The notes beneath the pieces are model-generated. The model was not told the origin of the DNA. It did no database searches and worked only from the letters and a program-made list of their open reading frames with translations. Shown here piece by piece: positions 1-10,251 of a stretch of 64,000 nucleotides of DNA (position 1 is the first letter of the stretch; the number at the start of each line of letters is the position of its first letter). The stretch lies in the NCBI GenBank assembly GCA_015179125.1, contig WHVA01000009.1, forward strand, positions 62,001-126,000, given 5' to 3'. Source of the DNA: Gautieria morchelliformis. Taxonomy: Eukaryota > Basidiomycota > Agaricomycetes > Gomphales > Gomphaceae. Both the position numbers and the translations under genes were made by a program.

Positions 1-145
1 GAAAGGCGAACGGAACTGGTGGAAGTTCTCCCAGAAGCGGAATTGTTCCCGAAAGCGGATGCGGAGATGGAATCGGAACCGGAAGCGGAGTCGGAACTGG
101 GTGTGGTGTCGGAACTGGAAATGGAAAACAGGGTGTCCCCTGACA
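1..145 (-). repeat. 3' LTR of Gypsy-A, truncated by window start
   Basis: Bases 1-145 match 5751-5895 almost exactly, including the terminal ...CCCCTGACA. The stretch is rich in CGGAA on the plus strand. The rest of this LTR lies outside the window. Confidence 0.92.
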
Positions 146-3100
146 TCACCCCCCCTCTAGCGTGCTGCGTCCTCGAAGCACGGGACACAAGGGATTGAAA
201 TGCCAGCGAGCGGATTCGGCGAGGGGCATCTGGATGTGTCCTGTAGAACTCCCGGAGTTTGTCAGGAGCGGAAACATCTTGCTCCGGGACCCACGAATTC
301 TCCTCGTACCCATACCCTTCCCATTTCACGAGGAATTGGAGTCGTCCTCGCACAAACCGGCTGTCCAGGATCCGTTCTACCACGTAGTGCTCTTCCCCAT
401 CTACAATTTCTGGCGGAGGTGGCGGATGAGCCTTCCGACGTGGAATTGGGTCCTCAAGCATAGGGAGTAACTTCACCACGTTGAAGACGGGGTGGAGGCG
501 GGACATGGACATCGGAAGTCGGAGGCGGTATGCATTCCGTCCAACCCTCCGCGTCACTGTGAAGGGCCCAAGGTAGCGGTGGGCAAGCTTCTGCGAAGGG
601 CGTGTGGTGTGGATGTCACTTGCATCTAGGTACACCTTGTCTCCAACTTGGTACTCTGGGGCAGGAACCCGGCGTCGGTTGTAGTACCTTGCCATGTCAT
701 CCTTGGCCTTCGCGAGGGCCGACTTGGCTTCCGAAAGGGTGGAGTCCATGCGGTCTCGGAACTCATTGACCGTCTCGAGTCGGGAGTCAGCCTGGCGTGG
801 TTTGAAGCCCATCCGCGGGTGTCGTCCGGAGTCAAGCATGAAGGGAGTCTGTTGCGTGGCGGAATGGACATGGTTGTTGTTGGAATTCCGCCAGCGGAAG
901 TAACTCATCCCAGTCATCCTGCCTCTCATTGACAAAGAGGCGGAGATATTGCTCCAACTCCTGATTGACCCGTTCCGTCTGTCCGTCACCCTGCGGATGG
1001 TACGCTGTGGTGGTAGCCAGCTTTATGCCGAGCAGGCGGTAGAGCTCCCGAGTCAGTTCCGCGACAAACTGCGGACCTCGGTCGGAAACGACTTGCTTCG
1101 GGAGCCCATGCAACTTCCAGACATGTGCAAGGAACAGGCGGGCCGCTCCGAGGGCTGTGATCGTCGTGTGCGTCGGAATGAAGTGGGACACCTTGCTCAC
1201 CGAATCCACGACGTTCATGATCGCGTCGTAGCCATGAGACTCTGGGAGTTCAACGATGAAGTCGACACTGATGGTGTCCCAGCGGGATTCGGGAATCGGG
1301 AGCGGAACAAGTTCTCCGACGGGCGGACGTCGTTGCGCTTTGGTTCGGAGACAAAGGTCACACGTCTTCACGTACTGTCCGATGTAGCGGGACATCTGAG
1401 GCCACCAGTAATTCCGAGCCACTAACTCCAGCGTCTTCCACCTGCCAGCATGCCCAGCGACCCGTGTGTCATGGTGCTGGGACACGATGCGACGGCGGAG
1501 GTCCGCCCCACCCGGAACATAGACCTTGCCTCTGAAGTGGAGCAGTCCATCACGTTCCGACCATTCCGCTGCCCGTACAGACCGTGAGTGCCCCTTCCGG
1601 AGTTCCTCCACTGCCTTCACCACCGACTCCTCCTTCTCTCCATTCCGGTACTGCCTCCGGATATCCCGGAGCATTTCCGCTTCCGCCCCAACTGCAGTTA
1701 CTCCTTCTAGGGCACGGATTGCAAAGAGACTTGGGCGGAGCAGTGTCATATCCGCGTTGTCTCCACTTCCGCTTCCGTGATCCGCGCGGCGGGATAGGGC
1801 ATCGGGCTTGCCCATGGTGCGGCCGGGGCGGTGGTGGAGCATGAAGTCAAACCGGGACAGGTGTAGGGACCACCGTGCTTGTCGTCGGTTCAGCTTCTTA
1901 GCCGTGCGGAAATACTCGAGGTTCTTGTGGTCTGTCCAGATCTCAAAAGGGCATAGAGCACCCTCGAGGAAGTGTCGCCACTCCTCCAGCGCTCGGATGA
2001 TTGCCAGCATCTCCTTGTCATGGATCTCATAGTTCCGCTCGACCGGACTAAGGCTCTTAGAGAAGAAGGCAATCGGATGCCACCCCCACCACCTTCCGAT
2101 GACTGCTGCAACAAGACCGCTCCGGTAGCTGCGTCGGAAGAATCCGCCTCGACTCGATAAGGGCGAGAGTCGTCGGGAAAGATCAGGACCGGGGCGGAAG
2201 TGATCAGCTCCTTGAGTTTGTCAAAGGAAGTCTGTTCCGGCTCTCCCCACCGCCATCCAACCTCCTTCTTGGTGAGGTCGAAGAGGGCACGGGCGTGGCA
2301 GGAGAAGTCCTTGATGAACCGCCGGTAGAAATTGACAAACCCAATGAAGGACTGGACCTCCTTCTTGTTTCGCGGCACGGGCCAATCCGATACACCGGAA
2401 ACTTTGACTGGGTCCATTTCCACCTTTCCTTCCGACACAATCACCCCAAGATACTCTATCCGCGTCCGCTCAAATTCGCACTTTTCCGGCTTGAGACACA
2501 GGTTGTACTCCCGGAGCCGTTCCAGCACTCTCCGCACGATTTCCCGATGTTCGGACATTGTTTTCGTGAAATGAGGATGTCATCGAGGTAGACGCAGACA
2601 ACCCCTTCTGCTATCATGTCACGGAAAATGTCATTCATCATCGTCTGGAATGTGGCGGGACTGTTGGTGAGGCCAAAGAACATGACCTGTGGCTCAAAGA
2701 GTCCTCGATTGGTGCGGAATGCGGCCTTCCACTCGTCTCCCTCCCGGATCCGGACATTGTTGAAGCCCCAGCGGACATCCAGCTTAGTGAAGTACCTCGC
2801 CCCGCGGAGTTGTGTGATCAGTTCGGAAATGAGTGGAATGGGGTACCGGTTCTTGATCGTGATCGCATTCAAGGCCCGGTAGTCCTGTACAAGTCTGAGC
2901 GAGCCATCCTTCTTCTTGATGAAGAACACCGGAGATGCCATGGGGGACTTGGAGGGGCGGATCCTCCCTGTACGGAGGTTTTCCGCAAGGAACGCATCGA
3001 GCTCTACCTGCTCCTTGGGTGACAGCGGGTAGACCTTGCAGTTGGTGGGCTTTGACCCAGGCTCCAACTCGATGGCGTGGTCCCACAGCTTCCGTGGAGG

Positions 3101-4069
3101 CAGGGTATCAAACGACTCCTTGGAAAAGACGTCCTCGAACTCTCGCAGGTACTCCGGAATTTCCGCCTCTACTCTATCATGCCTCTTGGAGGCTTCAGCA
3201 AGGCGTTGCGAAATATTTCCGGTGGCGCGGATGTGTTCCGCTTCCGGTGGAAGGTTTACGTACAGCAAGCGCTCCCCTTCCGCCAGAGTGTCTTCCGGGC
3301 CGAGTCGGATGACGTTGGAGTCGGAATCGGAATCGGAATCGGAATCGGAAGTGGGATCCGGTTCAAATTCCGCTTCCGAGTCTTCTTCTGCAAGCAGTGG
3401 ATGGGGGCCAGAACGACATGTCTGTATGAGCCGTTCGGTCTTCCGCTGCTCCTGGCGCTCCTTCCGCAGTTCCGACCTGCACATGTGACACTTGGCTGGA
3501 CATCGACTCATCAGTACCTTCCGAGTCTGCCAATTGATCTCCGGGTTGTGCTCCTGAAGCCAGGTAAACCCGAGGATGATGTCCTGCTTCCCCAGGCTGG
3601 TGACTGCAAAGGAAGTGCGTTCTGAGTGTCCATCGTAGCGGAGAATTGTGTCTACTATCTCCGTGATGGACCCTGCCTCATTGGGGCTTCCATCCACATT
3701 GAACACCGGGATTGCACGTTGCAACTTCCGCGTGGTCAGTCGGTTCCGTTCCACATAGTCCCGGTCCATAAACTGACCAGTGGCCCCGCAATCGACAAGG
3801 GCGGGTCCGGACTTGACTTCCACCGTATCTGTCGTCTGGATCTCCACCTTAATGACTAGTGACTTGGGGCCAGGGGTGGCAGCAACAACATAGCGCTTCG
3901 GAAGGCGTCTCTCCCAAGGGCGGATGCGGGATGGATGGGGTGTCAGATTTGGTTTTTGTGTGACTTTATCCGGTGGGTCTGTACGAAGTGAGGGGAGTGG
4001 GGGCTTTTCATTCTCTACTTCAAGACAGGCAAACCGGTTATGTACAGGCAGCAGGGGCACACATCTCAC
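146..4069 (-). pseudogene. Gypsy-A pol: protease, RT, RNase H, integrase, chromodomain (frameshifted)
   Basis: The aspartic protease motif DCGATG lies near 3790. The reverse transcriptase carries YLDD at about 2590, followed by an RNase H with TDHKNLEYF. The integrase shows an H2C2 zinc module (CDLCLRT) and the DDE core (SVDFI, SDRG, QTERVN). The C-terminal chromodomain (YVVERILDSRF ... FLVKWEGYGYEENSW, about 170-400) is the targeting module of chromoviruses. Reading frame is lost near 2570, where one base is missing relative to Gypsy-A2, and again near 2085 and 870. The pol frame begins at 4069, overlapping the gag stop by -1. The frame stays open through the polypurine tract into the LTR. 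Family assignment is certain; function of this copy is not expected. Confidence 0.93.
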
Positions 4070-5240
4070 CCGCTGCGTGTCACAAAATCCGACGCATCTT
4101 CCGCTTCCGGTAGACCATGTTCCGCATTTTCGGAAAGCTCTTCCGCAGTGGGCACTCCGTTTATGTCTGCAAGCGCGAGGAACTCTGGAAGGATCTCGAG
4201 TTTCTCCTCTGTGGTCATAAGCCGGATGTCAAAGGCTTGGGGGCACTCGCGAGCGTAGTGGCCTGGTTGTCGGCAGCGGAAGCAGGTGATAGTTCCGTGG
4301 CCTTTTCCGCGCATGCGGTCAACATCCATCGGGGCAGGGCCACTCTTCGAGGGAGGAGGGCTATGGTTCCTAATAGGAGCAGGCGGAGCAAGCATCGGAA
4401 ATAATTTCCGTGTGGGAATGAATGCGCTTCCGGGTTTTGGCACAGGTTGAGTAGGACGAGCGGAACTGCGTGTCGTGTTCCGACTCGTCTCCACGAAGGC
4501 CTCATTTGCCTCCCTGTTCCGAGAAACCTTCTGCGCAGCTTGGTACCACCCTTCCGGGTCATCAAAATCCGGAGCTCCATCCCCAAGCAGCGCAACTTGG
4601 TTCTGGAGCGTCGGATCAAGTCCTCGTCGGAATTGATGATGATCGTCTTGTCGTCGTCATATTCCGCAAGGTCGATGAGCTCCTGGAAGCGATCGATGTA
4701 GTCATCGACCGGATCTTTGGCCTGGTACCAGCTCGTCCCCTCGAGCTTTGTAAGGGCTGTGAGCTGCTCGTTTTTCGGGCAGAACTGGTCGGAAAATGTT
4801 TTCTCGAACGCGTCCCAGTCCCGGAAGTAGTTCCCCTTGCCCTTTGCTTCATGTCGGATCACCTTGTTTGCAAAACGGGCTGCACGGTCCGATTTGAAAA
4901 AGGACAACGTCCAGTGAATCCGAGCCTGGTCGTTCGGAAAGAGGTCTCCGACAATTGCGAAGTAGATGCTGCATGTGTTGAAGAATGCGCGTCCCTTCTC
5001 CCGATCTCCGTCAAAGTCCGCCGGAGTTGCGGGTTTGACCTTTGCTAACTTCGCGGACATCCTCTTTTCCGCTAGTTCCGCTTTTCCGAAATCCAGATCG
5101 TCCAGCATTTCATTTCCACCACCTTGTGGAATATCTAACTTAGCCAAAATCGCTTGTAAGGCTGTTTCAATCGCGTCGGTCTTCATCCGGTTCCGCGTCA
5201 ATTCCTCCTCCATATTCCGAAGACGATCGTCCGGATCCAT
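4066..5240 (-). pseudogene. Gypsy-A gag with CCHC knuckle (frameshifted)
   Basis: The first in-frame ATG is at 5240 (MDPDDRLRNMEEELTRN). Upstream in-frame codons exist but no ATG, so I place the start here. A coiled-coil-like N terminus is followed by a capsid-like segment (FFNTCSIYFAIVGDLFP, DDYIDRFQELIDLAEY) and then the zinc knuckle CFRCRQPGHYAREC near 4255-4295. The capsid end and the knuckle are in different frames, with the break near 4600, so the copy is damaged. The gag stop (TGA, 4066-4068) overlaps the pol frame, compatible with -1 frameshifting in the ancestral element. Confidence 0.9.
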
Positions 5241-5473
5241 GTTGGAAGGAGAAATATGGGACGGGATTTCCGGGGTTGGGAGCTCGACGTAAGAAGAGGG
5301 GCTGTCGTACGCTGTATGTGCGGAAGAGGTTGCGATCTCCGAGTCGCTGTCTCCGATTCCGAACGCACCTATGGCGAATGCAATGCGCAGTACGACCGCC
5401 GGTCCTCTAGGGGAGAGACTTTTCTGCTGTAAGGGCAACCCTGGCTAGTCGTGGAGATCACACTACCACACAA

Positions 5474-5557
5474 CTGACAAGGGGAAATCCAAAGTATGTA
5501 TAAATGAACAGAGCATACAAGAGAGGGGGTTCTCACCTGACAAGGGGAAATCCAAAG
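5474..5557 (-). other. Duplicated leader with intron-like segment (Gypsy-A)
   Basis: A 21-bp direct repeat (5474-5494 and 5537-5557) flanks a spacer. On the minus strand the spacer begins GTGAGA directly after one repeat, and the second repeat ends in CAG. A 63-nt GT...AG intron (5474-5536) would remove exactly one repeat copy. The diverged fragment at 59986-60064 has the same arrangement. Splicing is inferred, not shown. Confidence 0.5.
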
Positions 5558-5579
5558 AGAAAAGTCTAAGGACCCCCAA

Positions 5580-5895
5580 TGTCAGCGAGCCCGTATTATA
5601 CTACGCTGCGCAGCCAGGGACAACGCTTGGCACCCGCCATCAACCCTGCATCCCCCTGACCCTTGATCGACCCTTGATGCCACCTATTATGCGAGTCGCT
5701 TGATTTCCGACACTGTTCCGGGGCGGAAGTCGGAAATTGGAGTGGAACTGGCAAGGCGAACGGAACTGGTGGAAGTTCTCCCAGAAGCGGAATTGTTCCC
5801 GAAAGCGGATGCGGAGATGGAATCGGAACCGGAAGCGGAGTCGGAACTGGGTGTGGTGTCGGAACTGGAAATGGAAAACAGGGTGTCCCCTGACA
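5580..5895 (-). repeat. 5' LTR of Gypsy-A
   Basis: A 316-bp LTR begins TGTCAGCG and ends CCCCTGACA on the plus strand. The 3' copy is at 1-145. The minus-strand end at 5580 adjoins the proposed primer site. The right boundary abuts truncated Gypsy-B sequence, and the target duplication cannot be checked because the other end is off-window. Confidence 0.9.
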
Positions 5896-8192
5896 AGGGG
5901 AGTGTTGAAATCCAGAGAACGATTGACCCCTCACTATCCCCCATTCCTTTGCCATGACCGATCCCTCCTTTCTTGACCATCTAGTATAGATTACATAACT
6001 ACTGTACAGCAGCGCTACAGACTTCTTCTGACGCCATCTAGGTCTGTGAGCTGCCAACAGAAGTTGCTCTCACAATATAGATAGTTATCTAGAGCTTCAA
6101 GATCCTTGCACGACAACATGGGCTCCCATGTAACGTTGCCTAAGGTCCAGTGGACCTGGAACTCCAGGTCCGTCGAGTTTATCCATTGATGTGCGATAAT
6201 CTTGTCGATGAGCCACTCCTCGTCGTCATTTGCTCCAAAGTCATAGAATGACTTGGCCTCACGATGGGGGAACAGTTCATCGTCGTTAGCCTCGTATTGT
6301 CGTACGAGGCTCGAATGGAAGACCGGTGATATGCGATGGCTTTTCAGCTTGTCGGGGAGTTCAAGGGTCACCGTCGAGGTGTCATTGTGTGCCTCAATGA
6401 CACGGTATGGTCCAATGTACCGCGGCATGAGTTTTCTGGCTCTTCCTTTTGGCAGAGTCAGGTTTTGGGTCGACAGGTATACGCGGTTGTTGGCCGCGTA
6501 CCTGTCGCTCGCCATACATTTCTTGTTCACATGAAACGTCTGCGTCACTCGATGCTCAATAATTGCATCGTGCGCCACCATCAGGTTCCACCTGGCCTGA
6601 TGTGCAAACCGGGCTACCCCTTTAAACGGGGTGTCTGAGGCTATGGGCAAGTCTATCCGCGGCATATAGCTGTGGTTCAGCTCAATGGGTGTGAACCCTG
6701 TGGTTGCGCTGACATTGCTGTTGAGGGCGACCTCAACCATTGGGCATTTCAGTGCCCAATCCTTCTGGTCGTCCCTGACTACCACGCGCAGTATCTGTCC
6801 GATCGAGCGGTTTGCGTGCTCGGTCGCTCCATCCGTTTGGGGATGGAAGGCAGTCGACATGAGGAGCTTAGTCCCCATGAGTTGCTGTAGTTCATGCCAG
6901 AAAATAGACGTGAACTTCAAGTCTCTATCCGAGACGATGGAGTCTGGGACTCCATGGAGTCAGATGACTTTTTTCAGAAACAGCCAGGCTACTCCCTTGG
7001 CTGACATGCTCGTCGTTGTTGGGACGAGGTGCACCTGCGACGTTAGTCGGTCGATGACTACCATCAGGTAGTCACAGTCATTTGATTTGGGCAGGGGCCC
7101 CATAAAGTTGATGCTGATCAACTGCCACAGCCTATCTGGAATGGGTAGGCTGTGTAGTAAACATTTGGGCCGTTGTGGCCCAGTTTTTGTCATCTGGCAC
7201 TTCATGCATGATGTGCAGAATGACTGGATGTCCAGGCTCATGTCTGGCCACCAGTATGACCTTTGAACGTAGTTCGATGTCTTCAGATGGCCGTAGTGAC
7301 CAACTATCTGGTGTGCACAATTGATAATAATTTCGATCAGCCTCCTTCCCCCTTGAAGAACAGGTCAGGGGACGGCGATGACGTCTCTTCTGAGCTGATT
7401 CTTTGTCCAGATCAGCCCGTCCCCGATTCTGAATCTCGGGTGCACATCCAGGTGCTCCATGATCTTTGAGAACATGGGGTCCCTATGGTACGCATCTCGT
7501 AAGACCTTGGACAGGTCTACGCCTTGTTCTATGCTCCAGCGCAGTGGTGTGCTGTCGTTGCCTGCAGCGATGACTCGGACATCATTGTCATTGTCGTCGT
7601 CGCGTGATGCGATGCTGTTCATGGGCTTTTGTGAGCCTCGTTTAAGGCGGCGGATTCTAATATCCACGCTGGACATCGTTGAACGTCTGCGGCCTTCACC
7701 ACTCACGAATGCGTTGCATCTTGTCCTTGTCGGTGTGTACACCTTGGCCATCGATGATGTGGCCGAGGCACTCCATTTGGATGGAATAGAGATCAACCTT
7801 TTTCTTTCTCAGAAAAAGGTGGTTCTTCCTCAGTCTGTCAAAGACAATGTAGAGGTGCTCCTCGTGCTCTTGTATCAAGAGAGAGAAAATGAATATATCG
7901 TCCATATAGACATGGACGAAGTGACCTATGCAGTCGTGGAATATGGCTGTCATCAGCCATTGGAATGTTGATGGGGTGTTGCAGTCCCCTATCTGTATTA
8001 CTTGGCTCCTGAAGGTGCCAAGGATCGTAGCAAAGGCAGTCTTTGCTACATGATCTGGATGAATCCGGATCTGCTCGTATGCTTCGGACATATCAAGTTT
8101 CGTGCAATACCGACAGCAAGCCATGTCGCTGCCGATGATGTCCTGATCTGGGAAGGGCGTAACATCCTTCACAGTGTTCTCGTTCTGCTGGT
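5896..8192 (-). mobile_element. Gypsy-B, truncated chromodomain gypsy element (3' half)
   Basis: Only the RT-to-chromodomain part of pol remains. The 5' side is cut at 8193 by the Gypsy-C LTR and the 3' side ends against the Gypsy-A LTR. It is closely related to Gypsy-B2 (53529-59760). Near 5985-6000 the minus strand reads TGTACAGTAGTTATG, resembling the putative LTR start seen in Gypsy-B2 and at 21640. Confidence 0.85.
6015..8192 (-). pseudogene. Gypsy-B pol fragment: RT, integrase, chromodomain
   Basis: The RT palm is recognisable (TKLDMSEAYEQIRIHPDH, VYMDDIFIF) at about 7880-8110. The RNase H region is largely missing or scrambled: 7365-7796 runs from the RT end straight to a pre-integrase stretch. 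The integrase zinc module and SINFMGPLPKSNDCDYLMVVID follow at 6960-7241. The open 301-codon frame at 6015-6920 holds the integrase end (STAFHPQTDGATEHANRSIG), the GPY module (PRYIGPYRVIEAHNDTSTVTL) and a chromodomain (EWLIDKIIAHQW). At least three frame breaks are present. Compared with Gypsy-B2 it has lost a block of RNase H. Confidence 0.88.
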
Positions 8193-8885
8193 TGTTACGT
8201 ATCGAGATTTCCACTAAGTCGGAACTGGAAAGGACAGCGGCTTCAACTTATAGGTTGCGCCCCCAATGAACTATCGTCCTAGGTATTTCGGAAATGAGCC
8301 GGAAGTCGGAAAGTGCTGGACCAGAGGTTTGGTCGGAACTTGAGTCGGAAATGAGGCGGAAGGCGGAAGACGGAAGGCTGAGAGAGAGACTGAGATCTTG
8401 CTAGACTCGCTGTGCTAAGAACAGGAGATGGAGCGAAGGAAATCAAGTATCGAAGGTGATTATCTGATTGCAGAATAACAGACATACATGAGGGGGGTTT
8501 TATACAAAGCGCAGAGCAACAAGTAATGGTGTTGTACTAAGCAAATTCTGGAGGAAGCGGAAGTCGAGTACAATGTGTGGGAACTAACTAATTGGGAACA
8601 ATGGGACTACAAGGGGGGTTCAGGGTAAGGTAGAACAATGGCAAAGAACAAGGGGTCGGGAAAACATATCTGACAACGAACTACAAGGGTGACCGGATAT
8701 ATGGTTTTGATGAATGGCGAGGTGGATCCGGTGGGTCCGAGTAATAGAGTTGAAAGAACAAGGGAAATGTGCAAGGGGCGGAATGTCGGAAATGTCGGAG
8801 GGGCGGAACGTTGTGCGGAACTATTGGAGGGGCGGAAGGAGTGGCGGAACTGAGGGTCGGAAATCGGAAATGAACGGTCGTAACA
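8193..8885 (-). repeat. 3' LTR of Gypsy-C
   Basis: A 693-bp LTR, TGTTACG...CGTAACA. It matches 15487-16186 with scattered substitutions and small indels. It is strongly CGGAA-rich: 8 occurrences in 8761-8880. The element-internal purine-rich stretch AGAAGGGAGATAC on the minus strand directly abuts it. Confidence 0.93.
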
Positions 8886-8919
8886 GTATCTCCCTTCTAA
8901 GGTCGAGCCCCGCGAGACC

Positions 8920-9008
8920 ACAAGTCGGAATCACGTGACCTGTGAACAAACGCGTCGGAGTTTTGAAATATAGGCGGGAAACAAGACGCGTCTTCTGTTT
9001 ACTCCATC
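8920..9008 (+). promoter_or_regulatory. Putative promoter of the antisense ORF
   Basis: An E-box CACGTG lies at 8932-8937 and an AT-rich AAATATAGG about 40 bp upstream of the ORF start. The same CACGTG block precedes the antisense ORF in Gypsy-C2 (42288-42293). Promoter activity is inferred. Confidence 0.4.
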
Positions 9009-10144
9009 ATGAGCTCTTCAGTCGATTTCTCTAAAATGTCCAGTGCCGAGATGAAGCAGCACTTTGCTGATATTCTTGCGCAGAAGGAACTGGCCGAGAA
9101 GCGCGAGGCCGAGGAAGCCGCGCGGAAAGAGAGGGAGCGGCTGGAGGAGGAGCGCCAGGAACTGGAGCGTCGGGAGCAGGAACGGAAGGAGAAGGAGGAG
9201 CGTGACCGTAAGCGTTGCAAGGAGGAGTCGCGCGCCCGTGAAGAACAACGGAAATGGGATGCGGCCGAAAAGGCTGCGGAAGAAAAGGCCGTGGCGGAAA
9301 AGGCAGGGAAGTTCCGGGTGAGTCGGAAATGTCGTGGGGAGGTTCCGGTGCTCACAGAGAACTGCCAGAGAGTTGCCGATTCCGAGGGGGAGTCGGAAGC
9401 GGAAAGCACGCCGACTCCAGAGGGCAAGGGGAAGCAAAGAGAAAGTGCTCCCATGCCGAACATAGTTGAGGAGCGGAGACGGAGGGCGGACGAGTTCCAG
9501 CAGGCTCGGAAAGAGAAGCTGGCTCGGATACTGGAGTTGCGAGAGCTGGGGCCGGAAAATCCTGCAACCCGGAAAAGGAAGACCAGGGACGGTGAGGAGA
9601 AAGCCCCTTGGATACGTGCGAGGTCAAGGGCCTGGAGTGCGTGTGGTCGGAAAATCCGCGGGAGACGGCCTGCGAACGGTGCCGGGACAAGAAGTGCCAT
9701 TGCGTGGTGGATGGGTGTGCTGCGAGGGTGGAGCGGAAACGGCGCAGGGTTGAGACCGAGGGGCCTGAAACCCCCAAGTCAAAACCGGGACCAAGCGGGA
9801 AGAAGGCGGAGGGGTTTCCGGTGACCGGAACATCGGAGACAGCGGTGCTGAACCGCTTCAGCATGGCATCTCCGCTGCTAGACATCGCGGAGTCGCTGAG
9901 GGGGATCCGGAAAACCCAACGCGGGATCCGGAAGCTGCTGACGGATATGGCGGTGGTTCAGGAACAGCAGTTGCTGTCGTTCCAGAACCAGATGACCGTC
10001 ATGTCGGCGGTCCTGGAGCAGTTCAAGCGCGAGTACCGGTGGCGGAACGAGATGGTCCGGGAAAGGATGGAACCACGGGTGCAGGAGGAGAACGAGGCGG
10101 AAACGAGGGAACGGGTAGACACGGAGTTGGTGGTGTCGAGGTAG
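9009..10144 (+). pseudogene. Antisense ORF of Gypsy-C: charged coiled coil plus Cys cluster, one frameshift
   Basis: The ORF runs opposite to gag-pol. The start ATG at 9009 (MSSSVDFSKMSSAEMKQHF) is conserved in copy C2. A long Glu/Arg/Lys coiled coil (about residues 20-100) is followed by an acidic Ser-rich linker. A cysteine cluster (C-x6-C, then ACERCRDKKCHC) resembles fungal Zn-cluster DNA-binding modules. A second helical region (LLTDMAVVQEQQLLSFQNQM) precedes the stop at 10142-10144. The frame breaks once near 9600: 9009-9824 is one frame, while the Cys cluster lies in the frame 9608-10144. It ends about 107 bp from the convergent pol stop. I do not recognise a named family; a role in silencing, regulation or packaging would be guesswork. 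Confidence 0.8.
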
Positions 10145-10251
10145 GAGGGTCGGAAAAGGATCCGGAAGCGGAAAGGGAGGTCGAGGCGGAGACCATGAGG
10201 GAGGAGTAGGGTGTCGAGGTACTTGTAGTATTTTTCTTGAAGTGTCGGAAA

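Larger units (their letters stand above)
1..5895 (-). mobile_element. Gypsy-A, chromodomain Ty3/gypsy retrotransposon (3' LTR cut by window edge)
   Basis: The order on the minus strand is 5' LTR (5580-5895), leader, gag, protease, reverse transcriptase, RNase H, integrase, chromodomain, polypurine tract, 3' LTR (1-145, truncated). The LTRs share a nearly identical stretch and end in the inverted pair TGTCAG/CTGACA. The polypurine tract lies directly beside the 3' LTR at 146-160. The minus-strand sequence next to the 5' LTR, TGGGGGTCCTTAG, is a plausible tRNA primer site; the related fragment at 60070 has TGGAGGTCCTTAG. Several single-base frameshifts make this copy non-autonomous. Gypsy-A2 at 42999-46607 is a close relative. 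Confidence 0.93.

Noticed and set aside
949-1425. 158-codon plus-strand ORF
   Set aside because: Lies opposite the Gypsy-A integrase; the minus frame carries the conserved motifs, so this is a shadow.
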